Source: Pleurodeles waltl (lineage: Eukaryota; Chordata; Amphibia; Caudata; Salamandridae). From it: a stretch of 64,000 nt of DNA. The position numbers and the translations under genes were made by a program. Shown one piece after another: positions 34,239-44,196 of this stretch; the stretch's first letter is position 1, and every line of letters begins with the position of its first letter. The stretch covers positions 218,918,928-218,982,927 of the forward strand of contig NC_090441.1 in the NCBI RefSeq assembly GCF_031143425.1, given 5' to 3'. The notes below the pieces were generated by a model. It searched no databases and was not told the DNA's origin. It saw only the letters and a program-made list of their open reading frames with translations.

Positions 34239-34668
34239 ACTTTCACAGTGTCACGAAAATGTGGCAAAATGAAATAGTGTACCAACATGAAAATACATAT
34301 TTGAGCGCTACCAGTGTGCAAGCAATTTAACTTCATAGTCACAGTAGTCATCTGAAGACCCACATCACACCTGCTAGTAATGGCCACACAGAATATGTAT
34401 GTAGCTATATGTGACAAACGGCGCGGAACAACATCTGGTACATCCAAAATAGTGTGCATGGGCACAACCTGTGCCATAGTCCTCCATTACCAAACACAGT
34501 GAACATGAGTGGTTAATGTAGATAGTGTGCTACTATTGTGTGTGTGCCTTGTAAAGCTAGCCATTTGTAAAGCCTCATACTTGTGTAGAATAGTAGAGTT
34601 TACTCATAGTATGATGACTGTGAACTGATCTACATAGTATGTGCATTGTGACACAGTCCAACTGTGAG

Positions 34669-37002
34669 AAGCTGGCCTGGTTTGTAGTGGGTACCAGAGG
34701 TACTTACACTTTATACCAGGTCCAGTGATCCACCTTAGTGAAATGTAGGCAGTGTCTAGCAGCTTAGGCTGTCTAGAGGTAGCTGTAGCAGAGCAGCCAA
34801 GGCGTAACTAGGAGACATGCAAAGCTCTTGCAATACCACTGTAGTCACACAGTACTTACACACAAGAAAGACAACACTCAGGCCCTGATTTATACTTTTT
34901 GGTGCAAAACTGCACTAACGCAGTTTTGCACCAAAAAGTTTAGCACCGGATTGCTCCATTTCTTTGCACCAGCCGGGCACCATATTTATGGAATGGTGCA
35001 AGCCGGTGCAAAGGATAGGCTAGAGTAAAAAAAAAATGACTTTAGTCGGGTGAGGCTGGCGGTATGGAAGAAGGGGGTTTAGCACCAAAAAATTACATTA
35101 GGCAGGTTAAAGTAAAAAAAAAAATGACTCTAACCAGATTAGCGTCATTTTATGGTGCTAAACCTACCATGACACATGACTCCTGCCTTGGAAAAGGCAG
35201 GAGTCATGCCCACCACGCCAATGACCAGCACAGGGGACAAGGGTCCCCTGGGCATGGCCATTGCACCCTGTGCCATGTATGGGGACCCATTTCAGGGCCC
35301 CCTATGGCACTTTAAAAAATAAAATGCAATACTTACCTGTACTTACCTGGGATGGGGTCCCCCATCCCCCACAGTTCCTCTGGTGTGGGTGGGGTGCCCC
35401 TGGGGCCTGGGGACGGCACCTGTGGGCTTATTCCATGGTGTTCCACCATGGAAATAGGCCCACAGGTCCCCTAATGCCTTCCCTGACCCAGGCGTTAAAA
35501 AATGGGGCAAAGCAAGCTTTGCACCATTTATTGACCCCTCCTCCCTCACGTGCACCATTTTTGCACGGGAGTATAAATATGGCGTTAAGGCCATAGAGTC
35601 ATTTTTTGCACGGGAACGCCTACCTTGCATCTCATTAAGGCAAGGTAGGTTTCCACTTCCAAAAAATGATTTTAACTCCATAAATGTGGCGCTAGACGGG
35701 TCTAGCACCAAAGTATAAATATGGAGTTAGTTTTGCACCGAATTAGAGTAAAAAAATGACGCTAATTCGGTGCAAACAGAGTATAAATATCCCCCTCAGT
35801 GTTACCAAAAAGGTACTTTATTTTAGTGACACAAGGACAAAAACATCTTAGAGGCTATACTCCCTTAGGGGGTAAGTATTATACACAATATATACAATAG
35901 ACACCAAAATCAGGTAAGTACACAGTCATAAAATAGTGCAAACAGTGATAAACACAATAGGTTGCAAAGGGCCTAGGGGAAACACAAACCATATACTAAG
36001 AAAGTGGAATGTGAAAGTTTCCCACCTAGGCAAGTGTAGTGTGTAGAGGGGCGCTGGGAGTGTAAGAAAACACCAAAGGTAAGTAATAGAACCCACCCCA
36101 GAGCCCAGGAAAGCAGGAGTAAAATACAGTACTTTCCTAAAACACAGAGAAAAACGAAACTGAAGATTATGCAAAGACCAGAAGAGACTGCAAAACAGTG
36201 GATTCCTGGACCTGAGGACCTGTGGAAGAAGGGGACGAAGTCCAACAAGCACAGAAGAGTCCAGGGAAAACAGGAGCCCCTGTTAACCCGGATGAAGGTG
36301 CAAAAGTGAAACCACCAGTGAGAAGACAAAGTCAGTATTGCACCAAAGAAAACAGATACGGGTTCCTGGTTGGTGCAGAAGATGTCCCATGATGGGTGGA
36401 TGAAGGTGTCACGGGATTCTGCCAACAAGTCTTGGTAAATGCAACACTTGCATTTCATGAAAAATGGCACTGCCCGGGGCCCAGGAAGGACCAGGTCGAC
36501 TCCACCCAGGAGTAAGAGACAGAGGGGACTCTCAGAAACTCAGAGAGCCCTCAGAAGACCAGGCAGCATGCACAGGAGTCCCACAGCACGGGGACAAAGG
36601 AGTTGCAAATGGTGGTCATCACAGCACTACACAAAGGGATCCCATGCTGCCAGGGAACAACTCATCACAAGATAGAGTGCTGGGGACCTGGGGTATGGTA
36701 TGCAAGGATTTCTTTGAGAAGTGCACAGAAGCCCTAGGAGCTGCAAAACACTTGGTGCACAGGGGTACTGTCTGGCAGGGGAGGCAAGCTCTTACCTCCA
36801 CCAAATTCGGACAGCTGGACCTTTGGACAGTCAGTATCACTTTAGTATACCACCTGTGTTCCAGGATCCATGCTTGTCATCGAGAGAGGGGACCCAGAGT
36901 ACCTGTCACCACTGCAGAGAGGTGCCTGCTGAAGCAGGGAAGTGACTCGGTCACCCCACGGGAGATTCCTTTGCTTCTTTTGTTGAGGGTGAAGGCAGGT
37001 AG
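34669..37002 (-). repeat. Partial Gmr1-type LTR, split by an inverted-repeat element
   Basis: It starts TGTGAGAAGCTGGCCTGG, the same terminus as the LTR at 44197, and shares blocks such as CTAGCAGCTTAGGCTG, CTAGGAGACATGCAAAGCTC and GGTACTTTATTTT with the LTRs at 44197, 47743, 55434 and 58847. At 37003 another LTR begins, so the far end is missing. A 0.9-kb element sits at 34881-35794. No genes. Confidence 0.7.
34881..35794 (+). mobile_element. 0.91-kb terminal-inverted-repeat element (copy 3) inside an LTR
   Basis: The left end GGCCCTGATTTATACTTTTT, with the inner hairpin TGCACTAACGCA, and the right end GTATAAATATCCCC match the family at 1871 and 3290. CTCA at 34877-34880 and 35795-35798 is the target duplication. 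Other LTR copies (44400, 55450) read AATACTCAGTATTAC without an insert, giving the empty site. This copy has lost most CpG sites compared with copies 1 and 2 (GCGCC appears as GCACC), so it looks older or more methylated. Confidence 0.75.
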
Positions 37003-39503
37003 TGTTGGAGGCTGGCCCTCTATGTAGTGTACAAAACCAAGTACACTATGCAGAGGGTCCGGGCAACCACATGTTAGTTTTCAGGGGTAAAAATCAGACC
37101 ACCTAATGGTCTAATTTTTAAGGTAGCTGGTCGAGCAGTTAGGCTACTCCAGGAGATGTGCTAAGTATTTGCTGTACTCACAAATCCAATCATGCACCAC
37201 ATACACTCAATGAATACCTCAAGACCAGAATTTATAAAAATACTTCAGACATTTATATAATTTTTAAGACCAAGATCTTTAGAATATGTTAAGTACTTTT
37301 AAAGTTACGAATTTTCAAAGTTTTAATAAAGTTTGCATTTCTGTGCATAATTCCGCACCATAGGAATCAATAGTCAGTCACTTTTAAAAATGCATTTAAA
37401 ATTGTACAGTTAGTTTACCAGTCTCTTCTTTTGCAGGGTGGTTGCAGTAGTCGGTGGGCACCTCGTGCCAGCTGGAGAACCTCGGGCGGCTCCCGGTTTC
37501 GGCAGGAGCAGCATTGGAGAAGTTCTTGGCACAGGCAAAGGGCCACCTGAATGGGCCACTTGGAGAAAGAGCTGGTTTGCAAAATCAAAGTGGTGCCTGG
37601 GGGTCCCCTTGGGCGGTTGAGGTCACAAGGGGTTGGGGACCGGGGGCACACAGAAGATCCCATGATGCAAGGCCCAGGGCGGCCAGGTGCAGGGCGTCTT
37701 GGAGGTCTTGGAGGCTATGCGCAACGGACTCCGCTGGAGGTGAGTCTCTTGGAGGGTGGCTTACAGGACAACGGGGACACTCTGATCAGAGGTCCAGGGT
37801 GTTCCTGAAGTCCCTTGACTGGGGCTTCCTCCTTATCCTTCAGCTTGGGGGGAGCTGGTTTTCACCTAGTCCAAAGTCAGCTGACCAGGACCCACGGTAT
37901 TGCTCTATCTCGGACACTGGGGGCCGCAGCACCACCAAACTCAGGTCAGTTGGGGGGAACTTCCGGGCAGTCATTGGTGTGTCGACGTGTTTGGCTGTGA
38001 CAACCGGTCACGGAGATATCGGCAATTCATTGAAGTGACCCTCACTGGTTTCTTGCTTCTTTGCAGTTTCTTTGCGTTTCTTAAGGGGTGCCTCCACTAA
38101 GGAGGGGGATGTGGGTCATTCCTCGAAGCCTAGAGGTCCCCGGGGTTTCTTGGGGTCATTCCAGTGTTCAGCACCTCCGCTGTCACGATTGTCGGGACTC
38201 TGGTGCAGCAAGCAGGGGTCTTGGAGCCTCTTCTGGTGCAGCAGGTCCTCAGTTCTCATCCTGGCGGCTTCTTTTGGGCTGGTCTTCTTTCTTCTCGGAG
38301 TCCTTTTCAAATCTAAAATCTTGGTCTAGGGGAGCCCACTAAATACTGAATTTAGTGGGCGTTTTAGGAAGAACCTGGTAGTGTCCAATGGGACACTTAC
38401 CCTTGGGTGGCTACACCCTCTACAGTGACCACTTCCTGTGGGAAGGGTCACCACCCTAAACCTCATTGGCTACTTTTCTCCATTCCAAGATGGAGAAAAC
38501 TGAATTAGAGGGTCCACTTCGCATGCAAGCCCTTAGGGGTGGTGCATGGTCAGTGAGGCCACTCCTCCTACCCTTTGTCCGGTTTCCCGCCTTTGCTCCC
38601 ACCAAAAGTGGTGGTTGGCAAAGGGGGAATCCCTCTGCTGCTAGCAGCAGGACTGGAGGCTCGAGTTTCAGGAGCAGTAGCCCTTTGAAGCTCACCGCCA
38701 GGGTGTTGCACATTCCTGAGTGAGGGGGTGTTAGCTCCCCCAGGAAGGGCATTGCCTTACAAAACCAGAGAGCCAAGGCTCTCCCCCGGGTTTTGTATAT
38801 TGGCTGTCTGGAGTGGCAGCTGGATGGAACCAGCCAGCAACTCTGCCAGTTAAGGTTAGCTTTTGCAGGGGGCACCTCTAAGGTGACCCCTGGGTACATT
38901 TAGGATTAAATCCAATACTGGCATCAGCTTGGATTTAATATTCTGAGTTGTTTGATACCAAACAACCCAGGGTGCAGAGTGGCCATTATGTAGCTGGGGA
39001 ACTCGTGTTTGACGAGTGGGGGCATATTGCTCATGCAATTATACCCTCACATATAGTATGGTGAACCCTGCCTTAGGGCTGAAAGGCCTGCTAGACGGGT
39101 GACTTATCCATAACATATGGAGTGTAAGGTGGACAGGGCACACAGAGAGTGTGCCAAGTTGAGTTTGTATTTTTAGGGTTGCCCCAGTACACTCAGCCTG
39201 CCATGGCAGTGCTGGGTGCATCTGGATGCAGGGCCCTTGGGGGTGGAACAATCAGTGCTGCTGCCCCCAGGGGCCTACTCTTAATATATCTTGCCGTGGG
39301 TACTGGGGAACCCATTTTCTAGGGACTTATAGGGGTATTTAAGAGCATAACCAATTGTGCCAAGCATCACAACAGTTTTAGGGAAAGAGCTCTGGCCCAG
39401 GGAACCTGTTTAGCAGGGGCCCTGGGCACTACCAATTTCTAGAACACATCAACATCAGGCAAAATGTGGGGGCTTACCATGCAAAAAGAGGCCTCCTCTC
39501 ACA
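37003..39503 (-). repeat. 3' LTR of the Gmr1-like element (minus strand)
   Basis: It runs from TGTTGGAGGCTGG to CCTCCTCTCACA, so both ends are TG...CA. Immediately outside the right end, on the minus strand, is the purine tract TTTGGGGGGGTAG, so this is the 3' LTR of the element whose RNase H ends at 39532. The interior includes an AT-rich stretch at 37180-37420. At 2.5 kb it is very long for an LTR. ORFs across it are on both strands and look accidental. Confidence 0.75.
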
Positions 39504-39520
39504 CTACCCCCCCAAACGAA
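39504..39520 (-). other. Polypurine tract of the Gmr1-like element
   Basis: On the minus strand the 17 bases before the LTR read TTCGTTTGGGGGGGTAG. The element at 51397 has the same tract, TTCGTTTGGG followed by a longer G run, in the same place. Confidence 0.7.
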
Positions 39521-39531
39521 AGAGGATGAGA

Positions 39532-40260
39532 CTACCCTTTCCCTAGTGAGTCTTCATCTTCTAAGTGGAAGAACCTGGAGAGGCCATCTGCATTTGCATG
39601 GGCAGTCCCAGGTCCGTGTTCCACGTTAAAGTCCATACCTTGTAGGTAGATGGACCACCTAAGCAGTTTGGGATTTTCACCTTTCATTTGTTGTAGCCAT
39701 CTGAGAGGCCTGTGGTCAGTCTGAACAGTGAAGTGAGAGCCAAACAAGTATGGCCTCAACTTTTTCAGTGCCCAAACCACAGCAAAGGCTTCCCTCTCTA
39801 TGGCACTCCATTTTTGTTCCCTAGGGAGTAGCTTTTTGCTAATAAAAGCAACTGGCTGGTCCTCATCATTCCTTTGGGAGAGGACTGCTCTTATTCCCAA
39901 CTCTGAAGCAGATGTCTGGACTATGAATTCCCTTGAGTATTTTGGTGCTTGAAGTACTGGAGCAGAGCACATGACTTTCTTCAGAGTGTCAAAGGCCTCT
40001 TGACAACTCACTGTACAGTTAATCTTTCTGGGCATCTTTTTGGAGGTGAGTTCTGTGAGGTGGGCAACTATGGAGCCATAATCCTTCACAAACCTCCTGT
40101 AATATCCAGGCAAGCCAAGGAATGCCCTGACTTGGCTCTAGGTTGTAGGAGCTTCCCAAGCCAGAATAGTCTGAATCTTGGGTTGTAGAGGTTGTACTTG
40201 GCTTCCACCAACCAGGTGGCCCAGGTACACAACTTTTCCCTGCCCTATCTGGCACTTACT
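39532..40260 (-). pseudogene. pol: Gmr1-like pol: end of RT and RNase H
   Basis: The frame 40113-39532 starts at LPGYYRRFVKDYGSIVAHLT, the RT end found in all gypsy elements. It continues with RNase H: the first site reads VQTSASELGIRAVLSQ, where TDAS is usual, so the first catalytic Asp is Ser. Later sites EREAFAVVWALKKLRPYLFG, TDHRPLRWL and NADGLSR are intact. A frameshift near 40110 joins it to the preceding RT piece. It ends at 39532, 12 bases before the polypurine tract, so RNase H is the last domain of the polyprotein, not integrase. Confidence 0.8.
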
Positions 40261-40600
40261 GGCCTTGATCGGGAGGCCTGCCTTTTGCAGGGCCTAGGAC
40301 CTTTCCCAGGTGGACCAGGTGATCCTCTCAGGTGGAACTATAGACAGCTATATAATTTCAGTAAGTTGCACTAAAAGTTTCCAGCCCAACAAGGACTTGG
40401 TTCACTAACCTTTGGAAAGTGGCAGGTGCATTTTTGAGTCCAAAGGGCATAACAGTGAACTGATAATGCCCACTAGGAGTAGAAAATGCAGACCTCTCTT
40501 GTGCTCCTGGGGTCAGGCCAATCTGCCAGTACCCTGATGTTAAATCAAAAGTACTCAGATATTTGGCTGCCCCTGGTCTGTCTATGACCTCATCAGCTCT
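40261..40600 (-). pseudogene. pol: Gmr1-like RT palm with destroyed catalytic motif
   Basis: The reading shows TFDLTSGYWQIGL (motif A), FTVMPFGLKNAPATFQRL (motif B) and then ATY, a stop, NYIAVYSS where gypsy RTs have Y-L-D-D followed by I-A/V-V-Y-S. The catalytic aspartate pair is gone. The N-terminal half of RT is missing and is replaced by unrelated AT-rich sequence from about 40600 rightward. Confidence 0.75.
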
Positions 40601-41000
40601 GTATCCAATTGTTTAATTGGTGGAAATTTGTTAATGCAAGTGGCTGATCTTTGTACTTATAAGCAAGATTGTTTTTGGATGGACTTTCGTTGGATTTAAC
40701 TGTTCAATTGGGCTGAATCCTGCACTCACAAGCAAGTCTGCTCGACCAATTAGTTTGGTTTCTATACCAATTCATCTCATCATTGTGGAATGATAGTCAA
40801 CATAGAATGCATTTTGTTATAAATATAATTTTGTTAATTAAATAAGTTCTACTTATATTTGCCACATATTAGTTTTATTATTTAGGTACTACGTTACCAA
40901 TTACTCTCCAACTATTTTGTATATTTGAATACTTTATATGTTTTTGAATCCATCATAAATGACAGCCTAATTACTGCACATGTGTGTGCTCCACTAGTTG
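40601..41000. other. AT-rich replacement between integrase and RT
   Basis: About 400 bases of AT-rich sequence (with CAATTGTTTAATTGGTGG and TAATTAAATAAG) match neither integrase C-terminus nor RT N-terminus. No ORF, inverted terminal repeat or poly-A tail is clear. It sits where integrase C-terminal and RT N-terminal coding should be, so it marks a deletion with filler or an unrecognised insertion. Confidence 0.5.
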
Positions 41001-41002
41001 TT

Positions 41003-41803
41003 CTATGTACTCCTTCTGAGCTTTTCAGGGAGTCCTCCAATCATGCCTTTTAGGGTCTGGTTGAACCTTTCTACCAGCCCATTGGTCTGTGGATGGTATG
41101 GTATAGAGAACTTATAAGTCACTCTACATTCCTGCCACATATGTTTAAAGAATGCAGACATGAAGTTTGACTCTCTGTCTGATATTACCTCCTTAGGGAA
41201 CCCCACCCTGGTAAAGATACCCAGGAGGGCTTTGGCCACTACAGGTGCAGTGATGGTCCTGAGGGGAATAGCTTCAGGATACCTAGTGGCATGATCCACT
41301 ATCACTAGGATGTGTCTATGTCCTGATGCTGTTGGAGGGTCAAGGGGTCCAACAATGTCAACCCCTACCCTCTCAAAGGGAACCCCAACCACAGGCAGTG
41401 AAATTAAAGGGACCTTTACGTGCCCACCTGCTTTGCCACTGGCTTGGCAGGAGGGACAGGACTGGAAAAAGTCCTTCACTTTTTGGGACATACCTGGCCA
41501 GTAGAAGTGGTTAACCAGCCTACTCCATGTCTTGTTCTGACCCAGATGACCTGCTAGGGGGTTGTCATGGGCTAAAGGGAGAAGGAAGTCTCTGAACTTC
41601 TGGGGCACTCCCACCCTCCTGGTTGCACCAGGCTTGAGGTCTCTGGCCTCTGTGAACAGGTGCCCCTCCTCCCAGTAGACCATGTGGTTACCACTGACAT
41701 TTCCTAGCTCCCCTTGAGCAGCTTGCTGTCTCAGGCCTTCAAGAGTGGGACACTTTCTTTGTACCTGGCACAGATCTTCCCTAGAGGATCCCCCTGGGCC
41801 CAA
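41003..41803 (-). CDS. pol: Gmr1-like integrase
   Basis: An open frame of 266 codons. The zinc-binding part has HDNPLAGH followed by CPSCQ (HHCC type). The catalytic core has the first Asp in VGVDIVGPLDPP, the second in VISDRESNFMS, and the Glu in QTNGLVERFNQTLKG, a normal D,D-35-E integrase. The frame is intact but stops at 41003, where unrelated sequence follows, so the C-terminal part is lost. It lies upstream of RT in this element; in ordinary gypsy elements integrase comes after RNase H. Confidence 0.85.
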   Translation of the reverse strand: MGPGGSSREDLCQVQRKCPTLEGLRQQAAQGELGNVSGNHMVYWEEGHLFTEARDLKPGATRRVGVPQKFRDFLLPLAHDNPLAGHLGQNKTWSRLVNHFYWPGMSQKVKDFFQSCPSCQASGKAGGHVKVPLISLPVVGVPFERVGVDIVGPLDPPTASGHRHILVIVDHATRYPEAIPLRTITAPVVAKALLGIFTRVGFPKEVISDRESNFMSAFFKHMWQECRVTYKFSIPYHPQTNGLVERFNQTLKGMIGGLPEKLRRST

Positions 41804-42310
41804 GAGCTCTGGTGGTAAGGCACAAGCTCCTCAGGCTCAGTTCCCTCTAAGGTGGGTGACTCCTTCCCCTCCTGAGGAGAGGGGTCCTGTCTTTGGATCT
41901 GTTGTGAAGCTGGTCCCCCAGTCTTCTTGCCTTTTCTCTTGGGAGGCTGGTCCACTATTTCAGGATCCAGCTCTCCTTTTTTTCTCTGAAGTTTGCTCTG
42001 TGCCCTAGTCTTGACACAAGCCCACTCAGGGATTCCAAGCATTGCTGCATTGGGTCTTTAGCTCTACCTCAGTCCAGGGGGAATGCTCCAGATCATTACC
42101 AAGTAGGCAATCTACAGGGATGGATGAGGACACAACCACTTATTTTTGCCCTGCTACTCCTCCCTATTCAAAGTTTACCATAGCCATGGGGTGGAACTTG
42201 GTCTCATTGTCATCATTGGTGACAGGATAAGACCTCCCTACTAGGAACTGAGTTGTGGGGACCAGGTGCTGAGACACCATAGTGATGCTAGCCCCTGTAT
42301 CCCTCAAAGC
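41804..42310 (-). pseudogene. pol: Gmr1-like protease and linker
   Basis: RDTGASITMV at about 42306-42275 is the aspartic-protease active site. IPVDCLLGNDLE follows near 42100, matching the second conserved block in the related protein at 51384-53117. At least three in-frame stops break it, and a charged linker leads into integrase (KKRKGKK-like Lys-rich stretch near 41940). Confidence 0.7.
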
Positions 42311-42436
42311 TTCTATTTTCTCCCCATTAATCACAGGGCGCTGCCCTATTTGGACATATTACATGGCCAGGAAGCACAGGATAAATCTACCCCTCCCTCA
42401 GTGACTAATGTTGCCTCTGTGGGGACACTGACATGG

Positions 42437-43656
42437 TCAGGCCACACCTCTGACCCCAACTGTATTTACTGCAGGTTGACTAGAGGCATTCTTTTTGTTT
42501 TTACAGCCAGAGTCTCCAGTTTGGTGCCCTTTTGTCTTATAGTCTTGGCACCAAGCCTTGCTGGGGTCAAAGTGTTTCCCTTTGAACCCTCCCCTTGTCT
42601 GTGAGTAGTCTCTAGGCCCACCCTCCTGTGAAGAGTTTTGGGGGCCTTGAAAAGACTCTTTGTTATTTTTACCCTGGCTCCCATCTTTTCCTTGGAGGGG
42701 GGCTTTATGGCATCTTTCTTTTGGTCTCCCCCACCAGTCATAGTTTTGGTAACCCTTGTTTTGACCCAATGGTCTGCCTTCCTCCCCAACTCTTGAGAGG
42801 AAAGTGGATCCAGGTCTACCAGATGTTGATGTAGTCTATCATTGGAACAATTACTCGACAGATGCTCTTTCACAAAGAAATTGTACAGCCCATTATAATC
42901 TTGTACCTTGTTCCCAGCTAACCAAACACCCAGCATCTTTACTGAATAGTCCACAAAATCAACCCAGGTCTGGCTCTGGGATTTTCGAGCTTCCCTGAAT
43001 TGTATACTTTACTCTTCAGCTTTAAATCCAAAGGTCTCAATTAGGGTACCCTTCATGAGGTCATAGGATTTAGAATCTGCCTCATTCAGTGTCAGTAGCC
43101 TATCCCTGCACTTTCCTGAGAATAACTTCCACATCAGTGTGCCCCAGTATTTCTTTTCAATTTCCCACCCAATACAGGATTTTTCAAAAGCAGAAAACCA
43201 TTTCAGTATATCATCCCCTTCAGTGAAGGGAGGGACAACTCCTTTCGGTAGTTTAATGTTGAAAGCCTTTTCTTTCAACACTTGTATGCTGCCACCAGAG
43301 ATGGGTGCCAAACCCAACTCTTTTCTTTTTTGTTCTATCTCCAAAAGCTGACTTTCTAAAGCCACTCTTTTGGCAAGCCTGGCAATTTCCAGGTCTGTGT
43401 CTGTGGTTGCTATAGAGCTTGTGTGAGAAGAAGAGCTACCCTCATCTCCATTTACCACAGGATATTCATCCACCTCAGAGTCATCATCATTAGTTGGGGG
43501 ATGATCCTGGGCCACCAGAAACCTAAGTTTCTCTGTTTTGGGCCGTTTTCGAGTTTGAATTTTGTATAGTCTGCAGAGTCCCCTTAATTGGTCATAGGTA
43601 TATGCCTCATAAGGTTCCAGGTTGAGATCCTGGTTACTGGACTCTGAATCAGACAT
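42437..43656 (-). pseudogene. gag: Gmr1-like Gag with SCAN-like capsid end and degraded zinc knuckle
   Basis: The start is MSDSESSNQDLNLE at 43656. A charged helix, the capsid N-part (FTEGDDILKWFSAFEKSC) and, after one in-frame stop at 43009-43011, the capsid C-part follow. That last part (LYNFFVKEHLSSNC, then LHQHLVDLDPLSSQELGRKA) has the pattern of SCAN domains, which are known to descend from the Gag of this clade. The zinc knuckle reads WCQDYKTKGHQTGDSGC, with Tyr at the second Cys position. A frameshift occurs near 42480. Only three bases separate the start codon from the Harbinger terminus at 43660, so the 5' leader and LTR must lie beyond that insertion. Confidence 0.75.
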
Positions 43657-43659
43657 TTT

Positions 43660-44196
43660 GGCCCTCATTACAACCCTTGCTGTCAGTGATAAGGTGGCGG
43701 TAATACCGCTAACAGGCTGGCGGTAACTACCGCCAAATTATGACCATGGCAGTGATATCTCCCATAGACAGCCAATGTAACACACCGACCGCCAGGGCGG
43801 TAATAGCCGCCACCACAGCCGTAGCCGGCCACAGCCAGGCGGAAGTGAAAGTAATGCCCACCATATTAAGACAAAAGTTCTGCCACCTTTTCCGGGGCGG
43901 TACGAACGCCTACAAAAGCCTGGCGGTAATAGTTTACAGAAGTCAAAGGACCCACCTGTGGAGACTCAGGGAAGAGCCACAACACCATGGAGCCTGAGCT
44001 GCACATATTCCCAATGTTGATTTGCGTCCTACTCCACTACGAAGAACAACGACGGCGAAGACGACCACGGTGAGTGCAGCCGCCTAGCACACAGGGGAGA
44101 AGGGGTGGAAAAAGAGTGACACACACACTCAACACGCAACACCCCCACCCCCAACACCATACACACAAGCAGCAACATAACATATTAACCCTTTAC
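43660..44196 (+). mobile_element. Left part of a second copy of the 7-kb Harbinger family
   Basis: It starts GGCCCTCATTACAACCCTTG, the same terminus as the element at 15067, and continues with GATAAGGTGGCGGTAATACCGC. The matching sequence AACATAACATATTAACC at 44174-44190 links to 15141-15157 in the first copy. At 44197 an LTR nest begins, and this copy resumes at 61897. TTT at 43657-43659 may be its target duplication; the other end is outside the window. Confidence 0.75.
43987..44069 (+). CDS. Harbinger transposase, first exon
   Basis: The ATG at 43987 opens MEPELHIFPMLICVLLHYEE and runs into an Arg-rich tail (QRRRRRRPR), ending at a consensus splice donor GTGAGTGC at 44070. A short first exon with a hydrophobic then Arg-rich stretch, close to the left terminus and on the plus strand, fits the transposase whose last exon is seen at 19203-19609 in the other copy. 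The first copy has lost this segment by an internal deletion. No other exon of this copy is in the window. Confidence 0.5.

Larger units (their letters stand above)
31266..34668. mobile_element. Remnant of a third Harbinger-like transposon (ends not found)
   Basis: A MYB-protein-like C-terminal piece on the minus strand (31733-32071) and a transposase C-terminal exon on the plus strand (33860-34238) mark this block. Unlike the 15067-22190 element, the MYB part lies upstream of the transposase and points away from it. No clear terminal inverted repeats were found. The right edge meets an LTR at 34669. The stretch 32350-32960 holds an imperfect palindrome (GCAGCCCAGTTATGGGCTAC to its partner at about 32515-32532) and an acidic exon-like segment ending in a donor GGTAAATCC at 32640. 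Otherwise no genes are seen in the gaps. Confidence 0.45.

Noticed and set aside
36439..37027. Overlapping plus-strand ORFs of 78 and 187 codons
   Set aside because: They lie in a partial LTR and have counterparts at the matching places of the other LTR copies with different frames open.
37454..38038. 194-codon plus-strand ORF as a host gene
   Set aside because: It lies within the LTR 37003-39503, overlaps ORFs in two other frames, and shows no recognisable domain.
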